Of a stretch of 64,000 bases of DNA, positions 8,441-17,452 are shown one piece after another. Every line of letters begins with the position of its first letter. Position 1 is the first letter of the stretch. The notes under the pieces are model-generated. The model had not been told where the DNA came from. It did no database searches and saw only the letters and a list, made by a program, of their open reading frames with translations. A program made the translations under genes and the position numbers. Source of the DNA: Paenibacillus pinistramenti (GTDB lineage: Bacteria > Bacillota > Bacilli > Paenibacillales > Paenibacillaceae); the NCBI RefSeq assembly GCF_005869875.1, contig NZ_VAWG01000014.1, positions 1 to 64,000 of the forward strand, in the 5' to 3' direction.

Positions 8441-8500
8441 GGCAGAAACCATTGCAGCCTGTAAAGGCCGCGTTCGGTTCTGCCTGTGCCGGGTTGCACA
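8441..8500 (+). other. Structured RNA candidate upstream of the molybdopterin oxidoreductase
   Basis: A long irregular stem is formed by GGCAGAAACC (8441-8450) with GGTTCTGCC (8476-8484). Inside it GCAGCCT (8454-8460) pairs with AGGCCGC (8465-8471). A second hairpin, TGTGC/GCACA (8485-8489 and 8496-8500), follows directly. There is no T run, so it is not a simple terminator. No known riboswitch core was recognised. Confidence 0.4.
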
Positions 8501-8637
8501 AATATCCATGAATATCGCTTAAGGGGAAGTCAAAAATTCACGGGTGAGCTATCCAATATCCTATTACCCCGAAAGCAGAAGATTGAAACAGTTGAATGAT
8601 CAAGAGATAATAAAATGTGAAAGTAAGGAGGGAAAGT

Positions 8638-10731
8638 ATGAACAGAATTCCCGTAACCGGGCAGGCTGACGGAATATTCCCTGCGGTCTGTCCGCTGGAT
8701 TGCCCCGATACGTGCGGGCTTCTGCTGCATAAGAAGGACGGAATCATTACCAAAGTGGAGGGCAGCCCGGAGCACCCGATTACGGCGGGCGCCATTTGCA
8801 ACAAGGTCCGGAATATGACGGAGCGCATTTATCATAAAGAACGTTTGTTATACCCGCTCAGGCGGACCGGCCCGAAGGGGGAGGGAAGATTTGAAAGAAT
8901 CACTTGGGAGGAGGCCTTTGCGGAAATCGCAGGCCGCTATCAAAACCTGCTGGACGAGTATGGGGGCGAGTCGATTCTGCCGTATAATTTTTACGGAAAT
9001 ATGGGTTATTTGAGCGTTCAGGGCATGGACCGCCGGTTCTTCAACCGGCTTGGTGCCTCGAGGCTGGTGAGAAGCATCTGCAATTCAGCCGGAACGGCCG
9101 GCTGGAACTATACGATGGGCTTCGGCGGCGGAGTCACTCCGGAGGATGCGGCGGAGGCGAAGCTGTTTATCGTCTGGGGCGCCAATATCGTCAGCACCTC
9201 GATGCACAAATTTATGCTGATTGAGAAGGCGCGCAGACAGGGCGCGAAGCTGGTTGTTATTGATGTTCATAGAAACCGGACCGGCGACCGGGCAGACTGG
9301 TTTATTCCGGTTCATCCCGGCACGGACAGCGCGCTTGCGCTGGGGCTGATGCATGTGCTGTTTGACCGGGGGCTGACCGATAAAACGTTCCTGTCCAGGT
9401 ACACCGTAGGGCATGAACAGCTGCGCGAGCATGTCAAGACGTATACGCCGGAGACCGTCTCCGAGATCACCGGGGTGCCGGCGGAGGATATCATCAGGCT
9501 GGCCTTGATGTACGCCGAAGCTTCCCCGTCCTACATCCATATCGGGAACGGGCTGCAGCACCATGACAACGGCGGCATGGCGGTCCGGACGATTGCGTGC
9601 CTGCCGGCACTGACTGGAGCTTGGCAGGTGAAAGGCGGCGGGGCTTTTAAGAACAATACGGCCTATGGCGCCATTAACGGCGAGGCGCTCGAGGTTCCGG
9701 AGCTCAGGGAGAACAAGCAGACGAGGAGCGTTAATATGGTCCGGATAGGTGAAGCGCTGCTGGAGCTTGAGCCCAAGATCCGCTCGCTGTTTGTGTACTG
9801 CGCCAACCCGGCGGTTGTGGCCCCGGATACGGAGCGTGTAATCGCAGGCCTGAAACGGGAGGACTTATTCACGGTTGTGCACGACCTGTTCATGACGGAT
9901 ACCGCCAAATACGCGGATCTTGTGCTTCCGGCGGCCTCTACGTTCGAGAATACCGATCTGTACGGCTCTTACTGGCATCCCTACATGCAGCTGCAGGAGC
10001 CGGTCATTCCGGCTCAGGGCGAGAGTAAGAGCAACTTTGAATTGTTTAAGCTGCTGGCAGAGGCTATGGGCTTTGACGAGCCGGCCTTTCGGGATACGGA
10101 GGAGGATTTGATCCGTCAGGCGCTGGATGTGCCGGGCAATCCTTACATGAAGGGCGTTACCTTGGACAAGCTTAAAGAGCAGCGCTTTGTGAAGCTCAAT
10201 ATGGAGCCCCGGAAGCATTATCTGGACCGGCTGACCACACCCTCGGGAAAAATTGAGCTGTATTCGCGGTCCATGGAGGAGGCCGGCCTGCCGGGCCTTC
10301 CCGCTTATATCCCGCTGATCGAGGGGTACGACGGCCGGAACCGGCCTGCCCCGGGGGAGAAGGTCCCTTACCCGCTGATGTTCATCAGCCCGCCGAACCA
10401 CAGCTTCCTCAATTCGACCTTCTCAAATGTGGACAAGCTCGCACAGATCGAGAAGGGGCCGGTGCTTCAGATTCATCCGGAGGATGCCGCCGAGCGGTCC
10501 ATCCAGGACGGCGACAAGGTGGCCGTCTGGAACGGCCGCGGCAGATTTGAAGCGGCAGCGGCCGTAACGGACCGGATGCTGCCGGGGACGGTCGTCAGCC
10601 AGGGGCTTTGGCGGGGCCGGGAAGGCAGGCACAGCCGGGCTAATGCGCTGACCCCGGACCGGCTGGCGGATATGGGCGGCGGAGCAGCCTTTTTCTCAAC
10701 CTTGGTGGAGGTGAAACGGGAAGAAGCCTGA
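8638..10731 (+). CDS. Molybdopterin oxidoreductase (YoaE-like, DMSO reductase family)
   Basis: Cytoplasmic bis-molybdopterin enzyme of 697 aa. An N-terminal [4Fe-4S] site is formed by Cys18, Cys22, Cys26 and Cys54 (CPLDCPDTCG...AICNKV). The molybdopterin domains follow, with a probable metal-ligand region RSICNSAGTAG (Cys148). The C-terminal nucleotide-guided fold includes HPEDAAERSIQDGDKVAVWN. No twin-arginine signal is present, so it should stay inside the cell. The substrate is unknown. B. subtilis YoaE is annotated only as a putative formate dehydrogenase, and the neighbouring formate/nitrite channel is suggestive. AAGGAGGG before ATG 8638 decides the start. The MobA gene at 17.4 kb could supply the dinucleotide cofactor. 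Electron-transfer subunits are absent nearby. Confidence 0.87.
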   Translation: MNRIPVTGQADGIFPAVCPLDCPDTCGLLLHKKDGIITKVEGSPEHPITAGAICNKVRNMTERIYHKERLLYPLRRTGPKGEGRFERITWEEAFAEIAGRYQNLLDEYGGESILPYNFYGNMGYLSVQGMDRRFFNRLGASRLVRSICNSAGTAGWNYTMGFGGGVTPEDAAEAKLFIVWGANIVSTSMHKFMLIEKARRQGAKLVVIDVHRNRTGDRADWFIPVHPGTDSALALGLMHVLFDRGLTDKTFLSRYTVGHEQLREHVKTYTPETVSEITGVPAEDIIRLALMYAEASPSYIHIGNGLQHHDNGGMAVRTIACLPALTGAWQVKGGGAFKNNTAYGAINGEALEVPELRENKQTRSVNMVRIGEALLELEPKIRSLFVYCANPAVVAPDTERVIAGLKREDLFTVVHDLFMTDTAKYADLVLPAASTFENTDLYGSYWHPYMQLQEPVIPAQGESKSNFELFKLLAEAMGFDEPAFRDTEEDLIRQALDVPGNPYMKGVTLDKLKEQRFVKLNMEPRKHYLDRLTTPSGKIELYSRSMEEAGLPGLPAYIPLIEGYDGRNRPAPGEKVPYPLMFISPPNHSFLNSTFSNVDKLAQIEKGPVLQIHPEDAAERSIQDGDKVAVWNGRGRFEAAAAVTDRMLPGTVVSQGLWRGREGRHSRANALTPDRLADMGGGAAFFSTLVEVKREEA

Positions 10732-10789
10732 GGCCTGGCTTGCCGCCCGGGGTGATTTAAGCCATACTGAAATTTGGATGACGCCGGAA

Positions 10790-10849
10790 TCTGATAAATA
10801 ATCTGATAAATAATTTGGTAAATAATCCGGCAATAATTCCGGCAAATAA
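10790..10849. repeat. Five tandem copies of a 12-bp AT-rich repeat
   Basis: TCTGATAAATAA occurs twice exactly (10790-10801 and 10802-10813). TTTGGTAAATAA, TCCGGCAATAAT and TCCGGCAAATAA follow in register to 10849, and a decayed sixth unit continues to 10861. It sits in the gap before the MFS gene. Confidence 0.85.
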
Positions 10850-10880
10850 TAAGATGAAATAGAGAGATGCAGGAGCTTGT

Positions 10881-12119
10881 ATGCAAATGAAATGGCTGCA
10901 GCAATACCCGCGGGAAGTGAAAGTCTTTCTTGCGGCAAGCCTGATCAATTCCGCCGGCGGCTCGCTCATGTGGCCGCTGATTACGATGTTTATATTCAAG
11001 GAACTGGGCCGGAGCATGACAGATGCCGGTCTTGTTATTTTGGTGCAGAATATCGGCGGCATTGCAGGCCAGATTCTCGGGGGTGCGCTGTATCACCGGG
11101 TTGGCGTGAAACGCCTGATTGTAGGTTCGCTTGCTTTTAATGCAGTTGGCTTGATTATTCTTCCTTACGGTGCGGCGCACTGGTATGTCTTTATGGCCCT
11201 GATGCTGGTGATCGGGTTTACGAACGCGATGTCCATGCCTGCGATCCAGGCCTTTATCGGATTCCGGTTTGCGGAGGACAGAGCCGGACTATTCAATGTG
11301 ATTTATGTCGCGAACAATATCGGAGTGGCGCTTGGAACGGCTTTAAGCGGCGTGCTGGCCAGAATCTCCTATGATTTAAGCTTTATAGCCAACGGGCTCT
11401 CGTCGCTGTTCTTTGCCGTCTTCTTCCTTATTTATTTGAGCCGGATAGAGCATGAGCAGGGGGAACTGCAGGTGTCCAGGCGCAAAACGTCCACGGACGG
11501 GCACCGGACGCTGGAGCTGCTCCGCGATTACCGGATTTATTTGTTTATGGGAATCGGCTCTCTGTTTCTGTGGCTTGCCAACAGTATCTGGAACAATGGC
11601 GTTTCCCCGTACACGATTGAATTGGGAATGCCGGAGTGGAGATACAGTATACTGTGGACGCTGAACGGTGTGCTCATCTTCGCCGCGCAGCCGTTTGTGT
11701 CCTGGCTCCGGCGGTTATGGGCCGGGACGCCGCAGCGGCAGATGCTGGCGAGCGCAGTATTTTACCTGCTCGCCTATATCTGCATCCTGATGTTTCACAG
11801 CTATGCGGCCATGGCCTTTGCGATGGTGCTGGCTACGCTTGGCGAAATGCTGGTTTCGCCGGCGATTCCCGCGTTCATTTCGGAGCATACCGGGAGAACG
11901 GCTCCTTTTTATCTGGGCTTTGTAGGCGGGATGGGCTTTGCGGGCCGGGTGATCGGCCCTTATACAATGGGCGTGCTGTATGACTATGGCGGGCTTACGC
12001 CTGTCGCCTGGCTTGCGGTGTGCATCGCGGTGCTGTCCATAGCCGGTTTTGCCGTCCATTCGGCCTTGAACAAGCAGGCAGGCGCGCTGGAAGATCAATA
12101 TGCACGGGGAGGGAAATAA
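10881..12119 (+). CDS. MFS transporter, probable drug/solute exporter
   Basis: Twelve-helix major facilitator permease of 412 aa. The loop between helices 2 and 3 reads GGALYHRVGVKRL, the expected G-x3-D/R-x2-G-x-K/R-R motif A with some divergence. Proline and glycine patterns in the first half resemble the YttB/MdtH-like efflux group, but the substrate cannot be read from the sequence. AGGAG lies five bases before ATG 10881. It begins a likely three-gene operon with a GNAT acetyltransferase, whose ribosome site lies inside the end of this gene, and an SDR protein. Confidence 0.8.
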   Translation: MQMKWLQQYPREVKVFLAASLINSAGGSLMWPLITMFIFKELGRSMTDAGLVILVQNIGGIAGQILGGALYHRVGVKRLIVGSLAFNAVGLIILPYGAAHWYVFMALMLVIGFTNAMSMPAIQAFIGFRFAEDRAGLFNVIYVANNIGVALGTALSGVLARISYDLSFIANGLSSLFFAVFFLIYLSRIEHEQGELQVSRRKTSTDGHRTLELLRDYRIYLFMGIGSLFLWLANSIWNNGVSPYTIELGMPEWRYSILWTLNGVLIFAAQPFVSWLRRLWAGTPQRQMLASAVFYLLAYICILMFHSYAAMAFAMVLATLGEMLVSPAIPAFISEHTGRTAPFYLGFVGGMGFAGRVIGPYTMGVLYDYGGLTPVAWLAVCIAVLSIAGFAVHSALNKQAGALEDQYARGGK

Positions 12120-12123
12120 GGTC

Positions 12124-12612
12124 TTGGCGGAAGAAATATGGATCCGGTTATCCGAGCTTCGGGATGCCGGTGATTTAATGGAGATCGACGCCAGAGTATG
12201 GAATGAGGCGAATACGCCCGGAACTCTGGCCGACAAGACGAAAGAGCAGTATCTGCAGCAGTCTCCGCCCGGCAGCCAGCTGGTTGCCGAAATCGGCGGC
12301 CGGGCTGCCGGATACATCGGTTTTGCCCATCCGACTGGTTTGGAGAGCAACCGGCATGTGTATGAAATCAATATTGCCATTCATCCTGACTACCAGCGCA
12401 TGGGCATTGGCCGGAAGCTGATGGCTGCTATGAAAGAGAAGGCCAAGGCGGACGGGGTCCGCAAGCTGTCCCTTAGAGTCCTGGGCACAAACCAGGCAGC
12501 CAAGGCTTTCTACGAGCAGTGCGGCTTTCGGGTACAGGGGGTGCTGCCTGAGGAATTTTGGCTGGGCGGCAGGTTTGTCGATGATATTCTGATGTGGTGT
12601 CCGGTGAACTGA
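12124..12612 (+). CDS. GNAT family N-acetyltransferase
   Basis: Acetyl-CoA-dependent transferase of about 162 aa. The acetyl-CoA pyrophosphate loop is visible as IHPDYQRMGIGRKLM (Q/RxxGxG/A motif), preceded by the beta-4 strand YEINIAI and followed by LSLRVLGTNQAAKAFYEQCGF, the usual motif B. The acceptor is unknown. TTG 12124 is preferred because GGGGAGGG lies ten bases upstream. An in-frame ATG at 12100 would overlap the MFS gene by 20 bases with a poorer site. It lies in the same operon as the MFS and SDR genes. Confidence 0.8.
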   Translation: MAEEIWIRLSELRDAGDLMEIDARVWNEANTPGTLADKTKEQYLQQSPPGSQLVAEIGGRAAGYIGFAHPTGLESNRHVYEINIAIHPDYQRMGIGRKLMAAMKEKAKADGVRKLSLRVLGTNQAAKAFYEQCGFRVQGVLPEEFWLGGRFVDDILMWCPVN

Positions 12613-12668
12613 TGGCTTGATGCTGAACTGGGAAGAATAAGGGATAAAGCGGAGAGGAGAATCGAATA

Positions 12669-13463
12669 ATGGATCTTGGATTACAAGGGAAAAAAGCGCT
12701 CGTCGTGGCCTCCAGCCGCGGCCTTGGCAAAGCCGTTGCCCGGCAGCTTGTGCTGGAAGGGGCCGACGTCATGCTGACAAGCCGGAGTGAGGAGGCGCTG
12801 CGGGAGGTGCAGCAGGAGCTGCTCGCTCTCGGCACGGGAAGCCGGGTCGAGTTCTGCGCTGCGGATGTTAAGGACAAGGCGGACATCGAGCAGCTGATGG
12901 AGCGGTCCTCTCAGTTATTCGGCGGCAGAATCGACATTCTGGTGAACAACGCGGGCGGGCCGCCGCCGGCTTCCTTTGAGGAGCTGGATGACGAAGCCTG
13001 GCTTCAGGCCTTCCAGCTGAATCTGCTCAGCGTTGTCCGGCTGATCCGCTCGGCACTGCCGCTGATGAAGGCTTCCGGCGGCGGTCATATTGTCAATCTG
13101 ACCTCAAGCTCGATCAAACAGCCGATTCCGGGGCTGATCCTCTCCAATACGATGCGCATGGGCGTGCTGGGCATGACCAAAACGCTGTCCAAGGAGCTTG
13201 GGCCTTACGGGATTCTGATCAACACGATTGCCCCCGGCAAGATCGAAACGGACCGGATCGTCCAGCTGGACCGGAAGCGGGCGGAGCAGGACGGGATATC
13301 CGCAGAGGAGATCGCGGAGCGCGAGCAGCAGAAGATTCCGCTCGGCCGTTACGGCACGCCGGAGGAGTTCGCGAAGGCAGTGGTTTTCCTGCTGTCGGGA
13401 GCAAACACGTATATTACCGGCACTGCGCTGGTGATCGACGGCGGGGTTATGGATGCTGTCTAA
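12669..13463 (+). CDS. SDR-family protein lacking the catalytic Tyr-x3-Lys
   Basis: Short-chain dehydrogenase/reductase fold of 264 aa. The nucleotide motif is ASSRGLGKAVA (residues 14-24), with NNAG and the terminal IDGG also present. Where Tyr-x3-Lys is expected the sequence is Leu158-Ser-Asn-Thr-Met162 (ILSNTMRMG), so the usual proton donor pair is missing although the preceding SSS is kept. A group of FabG-like SDRs with an SN-x2-R-x-G motif at this place is known in Bacillales. The reaction is not established for this protein. Last gene of the MFS-GNAT-SDR operon, with a terminator after it. Confidence 0.82.
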   Translation: MDLGLQGKKALVVASSRGLGKAVARQLVLEGADVMLTSRSEEALREVQQELLALGTGSRVEFCAADVKDKADIEQLMERSSQLFGGRIDILVNNAGGPPPASFEELDDEAWLQAFQLNLLSVVRLIRSALPLMKASGGGHIVNLTSSSIKQPIPGLILSNTMRMGVLGMTKTLSKELGPYGILINTIAPGKIETDRIVQLDRKRAEQDGISAEEIAEREQQKIPLGRYGTPEEFAKAVVFLLSGANTYITGTALVIDGGVMDAV

Positions 13464-13493
13464 TCGTTAAAGGCATCCGGAATCAAGCAGCGG

Positions 13494-13538
13494 GCCGCGT
13501 CTCGCTTCCGTGCAGGAAGCTGCGCGGCTTTCTTTTTT
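13494..13538 (+). terminator. Rho-independent terminator after the SDR gene
   Basis: GCCGCG...CGCGGC (13494-13499 and 13523-13528), with an inner GCTTCC/GGAAGC stem, then TTTCTTTTTT. Confidence 0.88.
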
Positions 13539-13673
13539 ACCGCTGGGGTATGAATGCTTGTCCCGGCTTGTCCGGAAGGCGCCCGCGCTGGCCCCGGCAT
13601 TGAACTATTGGCTGGATATCGGTATATTTATATAAACGAAACGGATCTTATTCGGATAGAAAGGTTGATTCGC

Positions 13674-15371
13674 GTGACACACGGTACAACGCCCCCTAAC
13701 TTTATTAAGAATATCATTACAGAAGATTTGAAGAACGGCAAAGTGAGCAAGGTTATCACCCGGTTCCCGCCTGAACCGAACGGTTACCTGCATATCGGGC
13801 ATGCCAAGGCGATTTGGATCAGTTTTACCCTGGCTGACGAGTTTGGCGGACGGACGAACCTGCGCTTTGACGATACGAACCCTCTGAAAGAGGATGTCGA
13901 ATACGTCAACTCGATCAAGGAAGACGTGAAATGGCTTGGCTTTGAATGGGAAGAGCTGCATTTCGCTTCCGACTATTTTGAGGAGATGTACAACCGTGCC
14001 GTGCTGCTGATCAAGAAAGGCAAAGCATATGTGGATGACCAAAGCGCCGACCAAATCCGGGAGACACGCGGAACCTTGACTGAGCCGGGAATCAACAGTC
14101 CGTTCCGGGACCGCTCGGTAGAGGAGAACCTCGATCTGTTTACACGGATGAGAGCCGGGGAGTTCAAGAACGGGGAAAAGGTGCTGCGCGCCAAGATTGA
14201 CATGGCTTCGCCAAATATTAACCTGCGCGACCCGGTTATTTACCGGATTTCGCATGCGTCCCACCACAACACAGGAGATGCGTGGTGCATCTACCCGATG
14301 TACTCCTATGCACATCCGCTTGAGGACGCTATTGAAGGGGTAACGCATTCCCTTTGCACAATCGAGTTTGAAGACCAGCGTCCATTCTATGACTGGGTCA
14401 TCGCCGAGACGGAAATGGAAGCTCAGCCCCACCAATATGAATTCGGACGTTTGAACGTTGAGACTATGATCACAAGCAAGCGGAAGCTGAAGCTCCTGGT
14501 GGACGAAGGCTATGTAGACGGCTGGGACGACCCCCGGATGCCGACGATTTCCGGCCTGCGCCGCAGAGGGTATACGCCTGAAGCGATTAAGAGCTTTGTG
14601 TTTGAAGCCGGAATCTCCAAAGCCCAGGGCACCGTGGATCTGGCGATGCTGGAGCATTTCATCCGTGAGGATTTGAAAATGAAAGCTCCCCGCACCATGG
14701 CGGTGCTCGACCCGCTGAAGGTTGTCATCACCAACTATCCGGAAGGGCAGACGGAAATGCTGGAAGCCGAGAACAATTCGGAGAATCCGGAAATGGGCAG
14801 CCGGCAGATTCCGTTCTCCCGCGAGATCTATATTGAACGCGATGACTTTATGGAGAACCCGCCGAGCAAATATTTCCGGCTGTTCCCGGGCAACGAAGTC
14901 CGCTTGAAGCACGCCTATTTCATTAAATGCACCGATGTGATCAAGGATGAGGACGGCAATGTGGTGGAGATCCACTGCACTTACGATCCGGAGACCAAGA
15001 GCGGCACCGGGTTTACCGGCCGCAAGGTGAAGGGCACGATTCACTGGGTAGACGCTAACAGCGCCGTTCCTGCGGAATTCCGTTTATATGAGCCGCTCAT
15101 TTCATCCTCGGATGAGGAAGCGGAAGCCGACACGATTGAAGACACGGAGAAAGCGGAGGCCAAATCCTTCCTCGATGAAGTGAACCCGGACTCGCTGCAA
15201 ATGGTGAACGGGTTTGTAGAGCCGGATCTGGCAGGTGCCAAGCCGCATGACAAGTTCCAGTTCTTCCGCCACGGCTATTTCAATGTCGATCCTAAGGTTT
15301 CCAAACCGGGCGCCCCTGTCTTTAACCGGATTGTTTCCTTGAAGAGCTCCTTTCAGCTTCCAAAACAATAA
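13674..15371 (+). CDS. glnS: Glutaminyl-tRNA synthetase
   Basis: Class I synthetase of 565 aa that charges tRNA-Gln directly with glutamine. The N-terminal catalytic domain has [13 protein letters not shown] with HIGH at residues 40-43, and the second signature ITSKRKL (from 266) corresponds to the VMSKRKL form found in GlnRS. The C-terminal part is the two-barrel anticodon domain typical of GlnRS rather than the helical domain of bacterial GluRS. GTG 13674 follows AAGGTTG at seven bases; the frame is open upstream to 13554 but has no start signal. No T-box leader fits in the short upstream gap. Most Bacillus species lack GlnRS and use Glu-tRNA amidation, so this is a Paenibacillus-like trait, possibly of transferred origin. 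Confidence 0.93.
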   Translation: MTHGTTPPNFIKNIITEDLKNGKVSKVITRFPPEPNGYLHIGHAKAIWISFTLADEFGGRTNLRFDDTNPLKEDVEYVNSIKEDVKWLGFEWEELHFASDYFEEMYNRAVLLIKKGKAYVDDQSADQIRETRGTLTEPGINSPFRDRSVEENLDLFTRMRAGEFKNGEKVLRAKIDMASPNINLRDPVIYRISHASHHNTGDAWCIYPMYSYAHPLEDAIEGVTHSLCTIEFEDQRPFYDWVIAETEMEAQPHQYEFGRLNVETMITSKRKLKLLVDEGYVDGWDDPRMPTISGLRRRGYTPEAIKSFVFEAGISKAQGTVDLAMLEHFIREDLKMKAPRTMAVLDPLKVVITNYPEGQTEMLEAENNSENPEMGSRQIPFSREIYIERDDFMENPPSKYFRLFPGNEVRLKHAYFIKCTDVIKDEDGNVVEIHCTYDPETKSGTGFTGRKVKGTIHWVDANSAVPAEFRLYEPLISSSDEEAEADTIEDTEKAEAKSFLDEVNPDSLQMVNGFVEPDLAGAKPHDKFQFFRHGYFNVDPKVSKPGAPVFNRIVSLKSSFQLPKQ

Positions 15372-15448
15372 CAGGGCAGCGGGGGAAGAAACCGCCGGAG
15401 ACCAAAGGCAGCGGGATCCGGCCCGGCCATGACAAAGGAGGAGTTCGA

Positions 15449-15973
15449 ATGCGGATCGGGGTTGTTTCAGATACTCACCTGCGGGAAGGCAGAGTGAAGC
15501 TGCCTGCCCGGCTGACGGAGATTTTGAGCGGTGTCGATTATATTCTTCATTTGGGGGATTGGACGTCGCTGGAGGTGTACCGTCAGCTTTCCGCCCTGGC
15601 GCCAGTGGACGGAATAGCAGGCAACAATGACGGATATGAAATCATTGAACGTTTCGGGGAGAAGAAGATCCTTACGTTCGAGGGAATCCGGATCGGGCTT
15701 GTCCACGGGCATGAGCCTTATTCCTCGAGGCTGACCACGCCGCAGAAGGCGCGCAAGGCGTTCGAAGGGGACTCCGTACAGGTGATCCTGTTCGGCCACT
15801 CCCATCAGCCTTATCTCCAGAGCGACGGAGGGGTGCTGATGTTTAATCCGGGTTCTCCAACGGATAAGCGCAGGGAGAAGCAGTATTCCTTCGGAATACT
15901 GGAGATTGACAAGGGCAACCTGTCAGCAAGCCATATTTATTACGACCATAACGGCCGCCTCGGAGGAGAATAA
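15449..15973 (+). CDS. YfcE/MJ0936-type metallophosphodiesterase (YsnB-like)
   Basis: Small soluble metallophosphoesterase of 174 aa. Dinuclear metal ligands are visible in order: VSDTHL, LHLGDW, GNND, LVHGH and GHSHQP. The short single-domain length matches the YfcE phosphodiesterase family, and the natural substrate is unknown. AAAGGAGG sits just upstream of ATG 15449. It follows glnS by about 80 bases without an obvious terminator, so the two may share a transcript. Confidence 0.85.
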   Translation: MRIGVVSDTHLREGRVKLPARLTEILSGVDYILHLGDWTSLEVYRQLSALAPVDGIAGNNDGYEIIERFGEKKILTFEGIRIGLVHGHEPYSSRLTTPQKARKAFEGDSVQVILFGHSHQPYLQSDGGVLMFNPGSPTDKRREKQYSFGILEIDKGNLSASHIYYDHNGRLGGE

Positions 15974-15990
15974 CCCGGCGTGCCAGTAAA

Positions 15991-16044
15991 GAAGCCAAAG
16001 GGATCCGTTCCAGTGCGAATGTACGGATCCCTTTGGCTTTCTTA
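15991..16044. terminator. Bidirectional terminator between convergent genes
   Basis: AAGCCAAAGGGATCCGT pairs with ACGGATCCCTTTGGCTT across a loop of 14 bases, flanked by T-rich and A-rich tracts that serve both strands. Confidence 0.88.
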
Positions 16045-16075
16045 TTGTGAGCAGCATAAAGTTCTAGATAAAGTT

Positions 16076-17302
16076 CTAGGAATAATATCTGTCCGGCTTG
16101 TAGCCGTTGCGGTGAATGTAGATCCACAGCAGGCCCAGGCCGATCGTGCCGCACAGGGTCATGGATACCATGGTCTTGTACATGATAACCGAGCCGAGGT
16201 TCTGAAACAGCCAGCCCCCAAGCGGTCCGGCAGCCATAGCGGACAGCCCGCTCCAGCAGAGCACAAGTAAGGTTTGTCCGGCCGAGCGGTACGGCTTTGG
16301 CAGGAACAGGGACGTAAGCCGTGTGCCTACGAAGAAGAATCCTCCCAAGGTGGCCGAATTCAGCAGGCTGATGTAGATCACATGAGAAGGCAGTGTCGCA
16401 CCGGCCATCAGATTCCAGCGGATGGCGGACAGCAGGCTTACCGCTGTCAGAAAGAGGAGAAGCCGGGACATTTTGCGAATATTTAATTTACTGAGCCAAT
16501 GAAGGACAGCCGCTTCCAAAATAAACGAGGCGCAGACCGCCAAAGCGACGTCCATCATTTTTCCGCCCAGATCGCTGATAAACAAAGGCATAAAGAGCTG
16601 GTTGACCGATAGAGGAATCGTTATCAGCATACCGAGCAGCAGAAACAGAAAGAAATACTGGTTCATTAATACGCCGATAATCTCACGGGCCATAATGGGC
16701 GCTGCAGGAGCCTGTTTCCTTATTGAGGGGAAGGACAAGCCGATTCCAATCGCGGCAGCGATAATCAGGGTGGTTACGATCGTAACGGGGAGCGGATGCA
16801 GCACTCCGTCATGAAAGGCATAACCAAAGCCCAGGCTGGCGGTTAAGGGAAGGACAGCCCATCCGGCAGAAGCCCAATAGCGGCTCTTCAGGATATCTAT
16901 CTTCAGCTCGGAGGGAGAATCCCCGGCGTATTCCATGGACAATGTATTGCTTGTATAGAGGAGGGGGGACAGAAAGAAAAACAACAGCAGCGTAATCCAG
17001 GTCAAATACGGATAGCCGGCGATCCACAGCATAAGGTGAATGCACAGCAGAATTCCTGTCAGCTGCAGCAAAAGAACATTCCGGGTACCGAGCTGCCGCA
17101 CACGAAAGAAATTCCAAAACGGGTAAGCAGCGATGGAAACGAGCGGCCCTGCTGACATAAAGATGCCGATCTCAAGCTTGTCCAGCCCGGTTAACATCAG
17201 ATAGAGCGGGAGATAAGACGTAAATATGGCTGCGATCCCGTAGGTGAAAAAGTTAAGCAGATGCAAGGAAAATGAGGCTCTACTTCCAGAATCTTTTTGC
17301 AC
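16076..17302 (-). CDS. MFS transporter, MFS_1-like/LacY-type fold
   Basis: Twelve-helix membrane permease of 408 aa on the minus strand. The N-terminus (LHLLNFFTYGIAAIFTSYLPLYL) and the FFVGTRL segment resemble the MFS_1-like group that contains sugar and nucleoside symporters. The substrate cannot be assigned. The GTG at 17302 is preceded by AGGAAGGG about eleven bases upstream. It is divergent from mobA and convergent with the phosphodiesterase gene. Confidence 0.78.
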   Translation of the reverse strand: MQKDSGSRASFSLHLLNFFTYGIAAIFTSYLPLYLMLTGLDKLEIGIFMSAGPLVSIAAYPFWNFFRVRQLGTRNVLLLQLTGILLCIHLMLWIAGYPYLTWITLLLFFFLSPLLYTSNTLSMEYAGDSPSELKIDILKSRYWASAGWAVLPLTASLGFGYAFHDGVLHPLPVTIVTTLIIAAAIGIGLSFPSIRKQAPAAPIMAREIIGVLMNQYFFLFLLLGMLITIPLSVNQLFMPLFISDLGGKMMDVALAVCASFILEAAVLHWLSKLNIRKMSRLLLFLTAVSLLSAIRWNLMAGATLPSHVIYISLLNSATLGGFFFVGTRLTSLFLPKPYRSAGQTLLVLCWSGLSAMAAGPLGGWLFQNLGSVIMYKTMVSMTLCGTIGLGLLWIYIHRNGYKPDRYYS

Positions 17303-17337
17303 CAGTCTGCGCCCTTCCTTTCTGTATAGAGAAGCAG

Positions 17338-17400
17338 AAACGCCCGTTTATCAAAAAGAAGGCGTTTGCATAAATGTAACATGGCTTTCCGGTTGTTACA
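17338..17400. promoter_or_regulatory. Two inverted repeats in the divergent MFS/mobA promoter region
   Basis: AAACGCC (17338-17344) and GGCGTTT (17361-17367) form one arm pair, and TGTAAC (17375-17380) and GTTACA (17395-17400) another. No known operator consensus was recognised. Confidence 0.35.
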
Positions 17401-17452
17401 AACCAATTATTATGTCATATAACAGAATATGGCTATCGAAAGGGTGGAGAAA

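Noticed and set aside
8179-8501. Minus-strand frames across the end of the formate/nitrite channel gene
   Set aside because: They run through a strong terminator and have no family motif.
13539-13673. T-box leader for glnS
   Set aside because: No TGGNACCGCG motif or room for a specifier stem.
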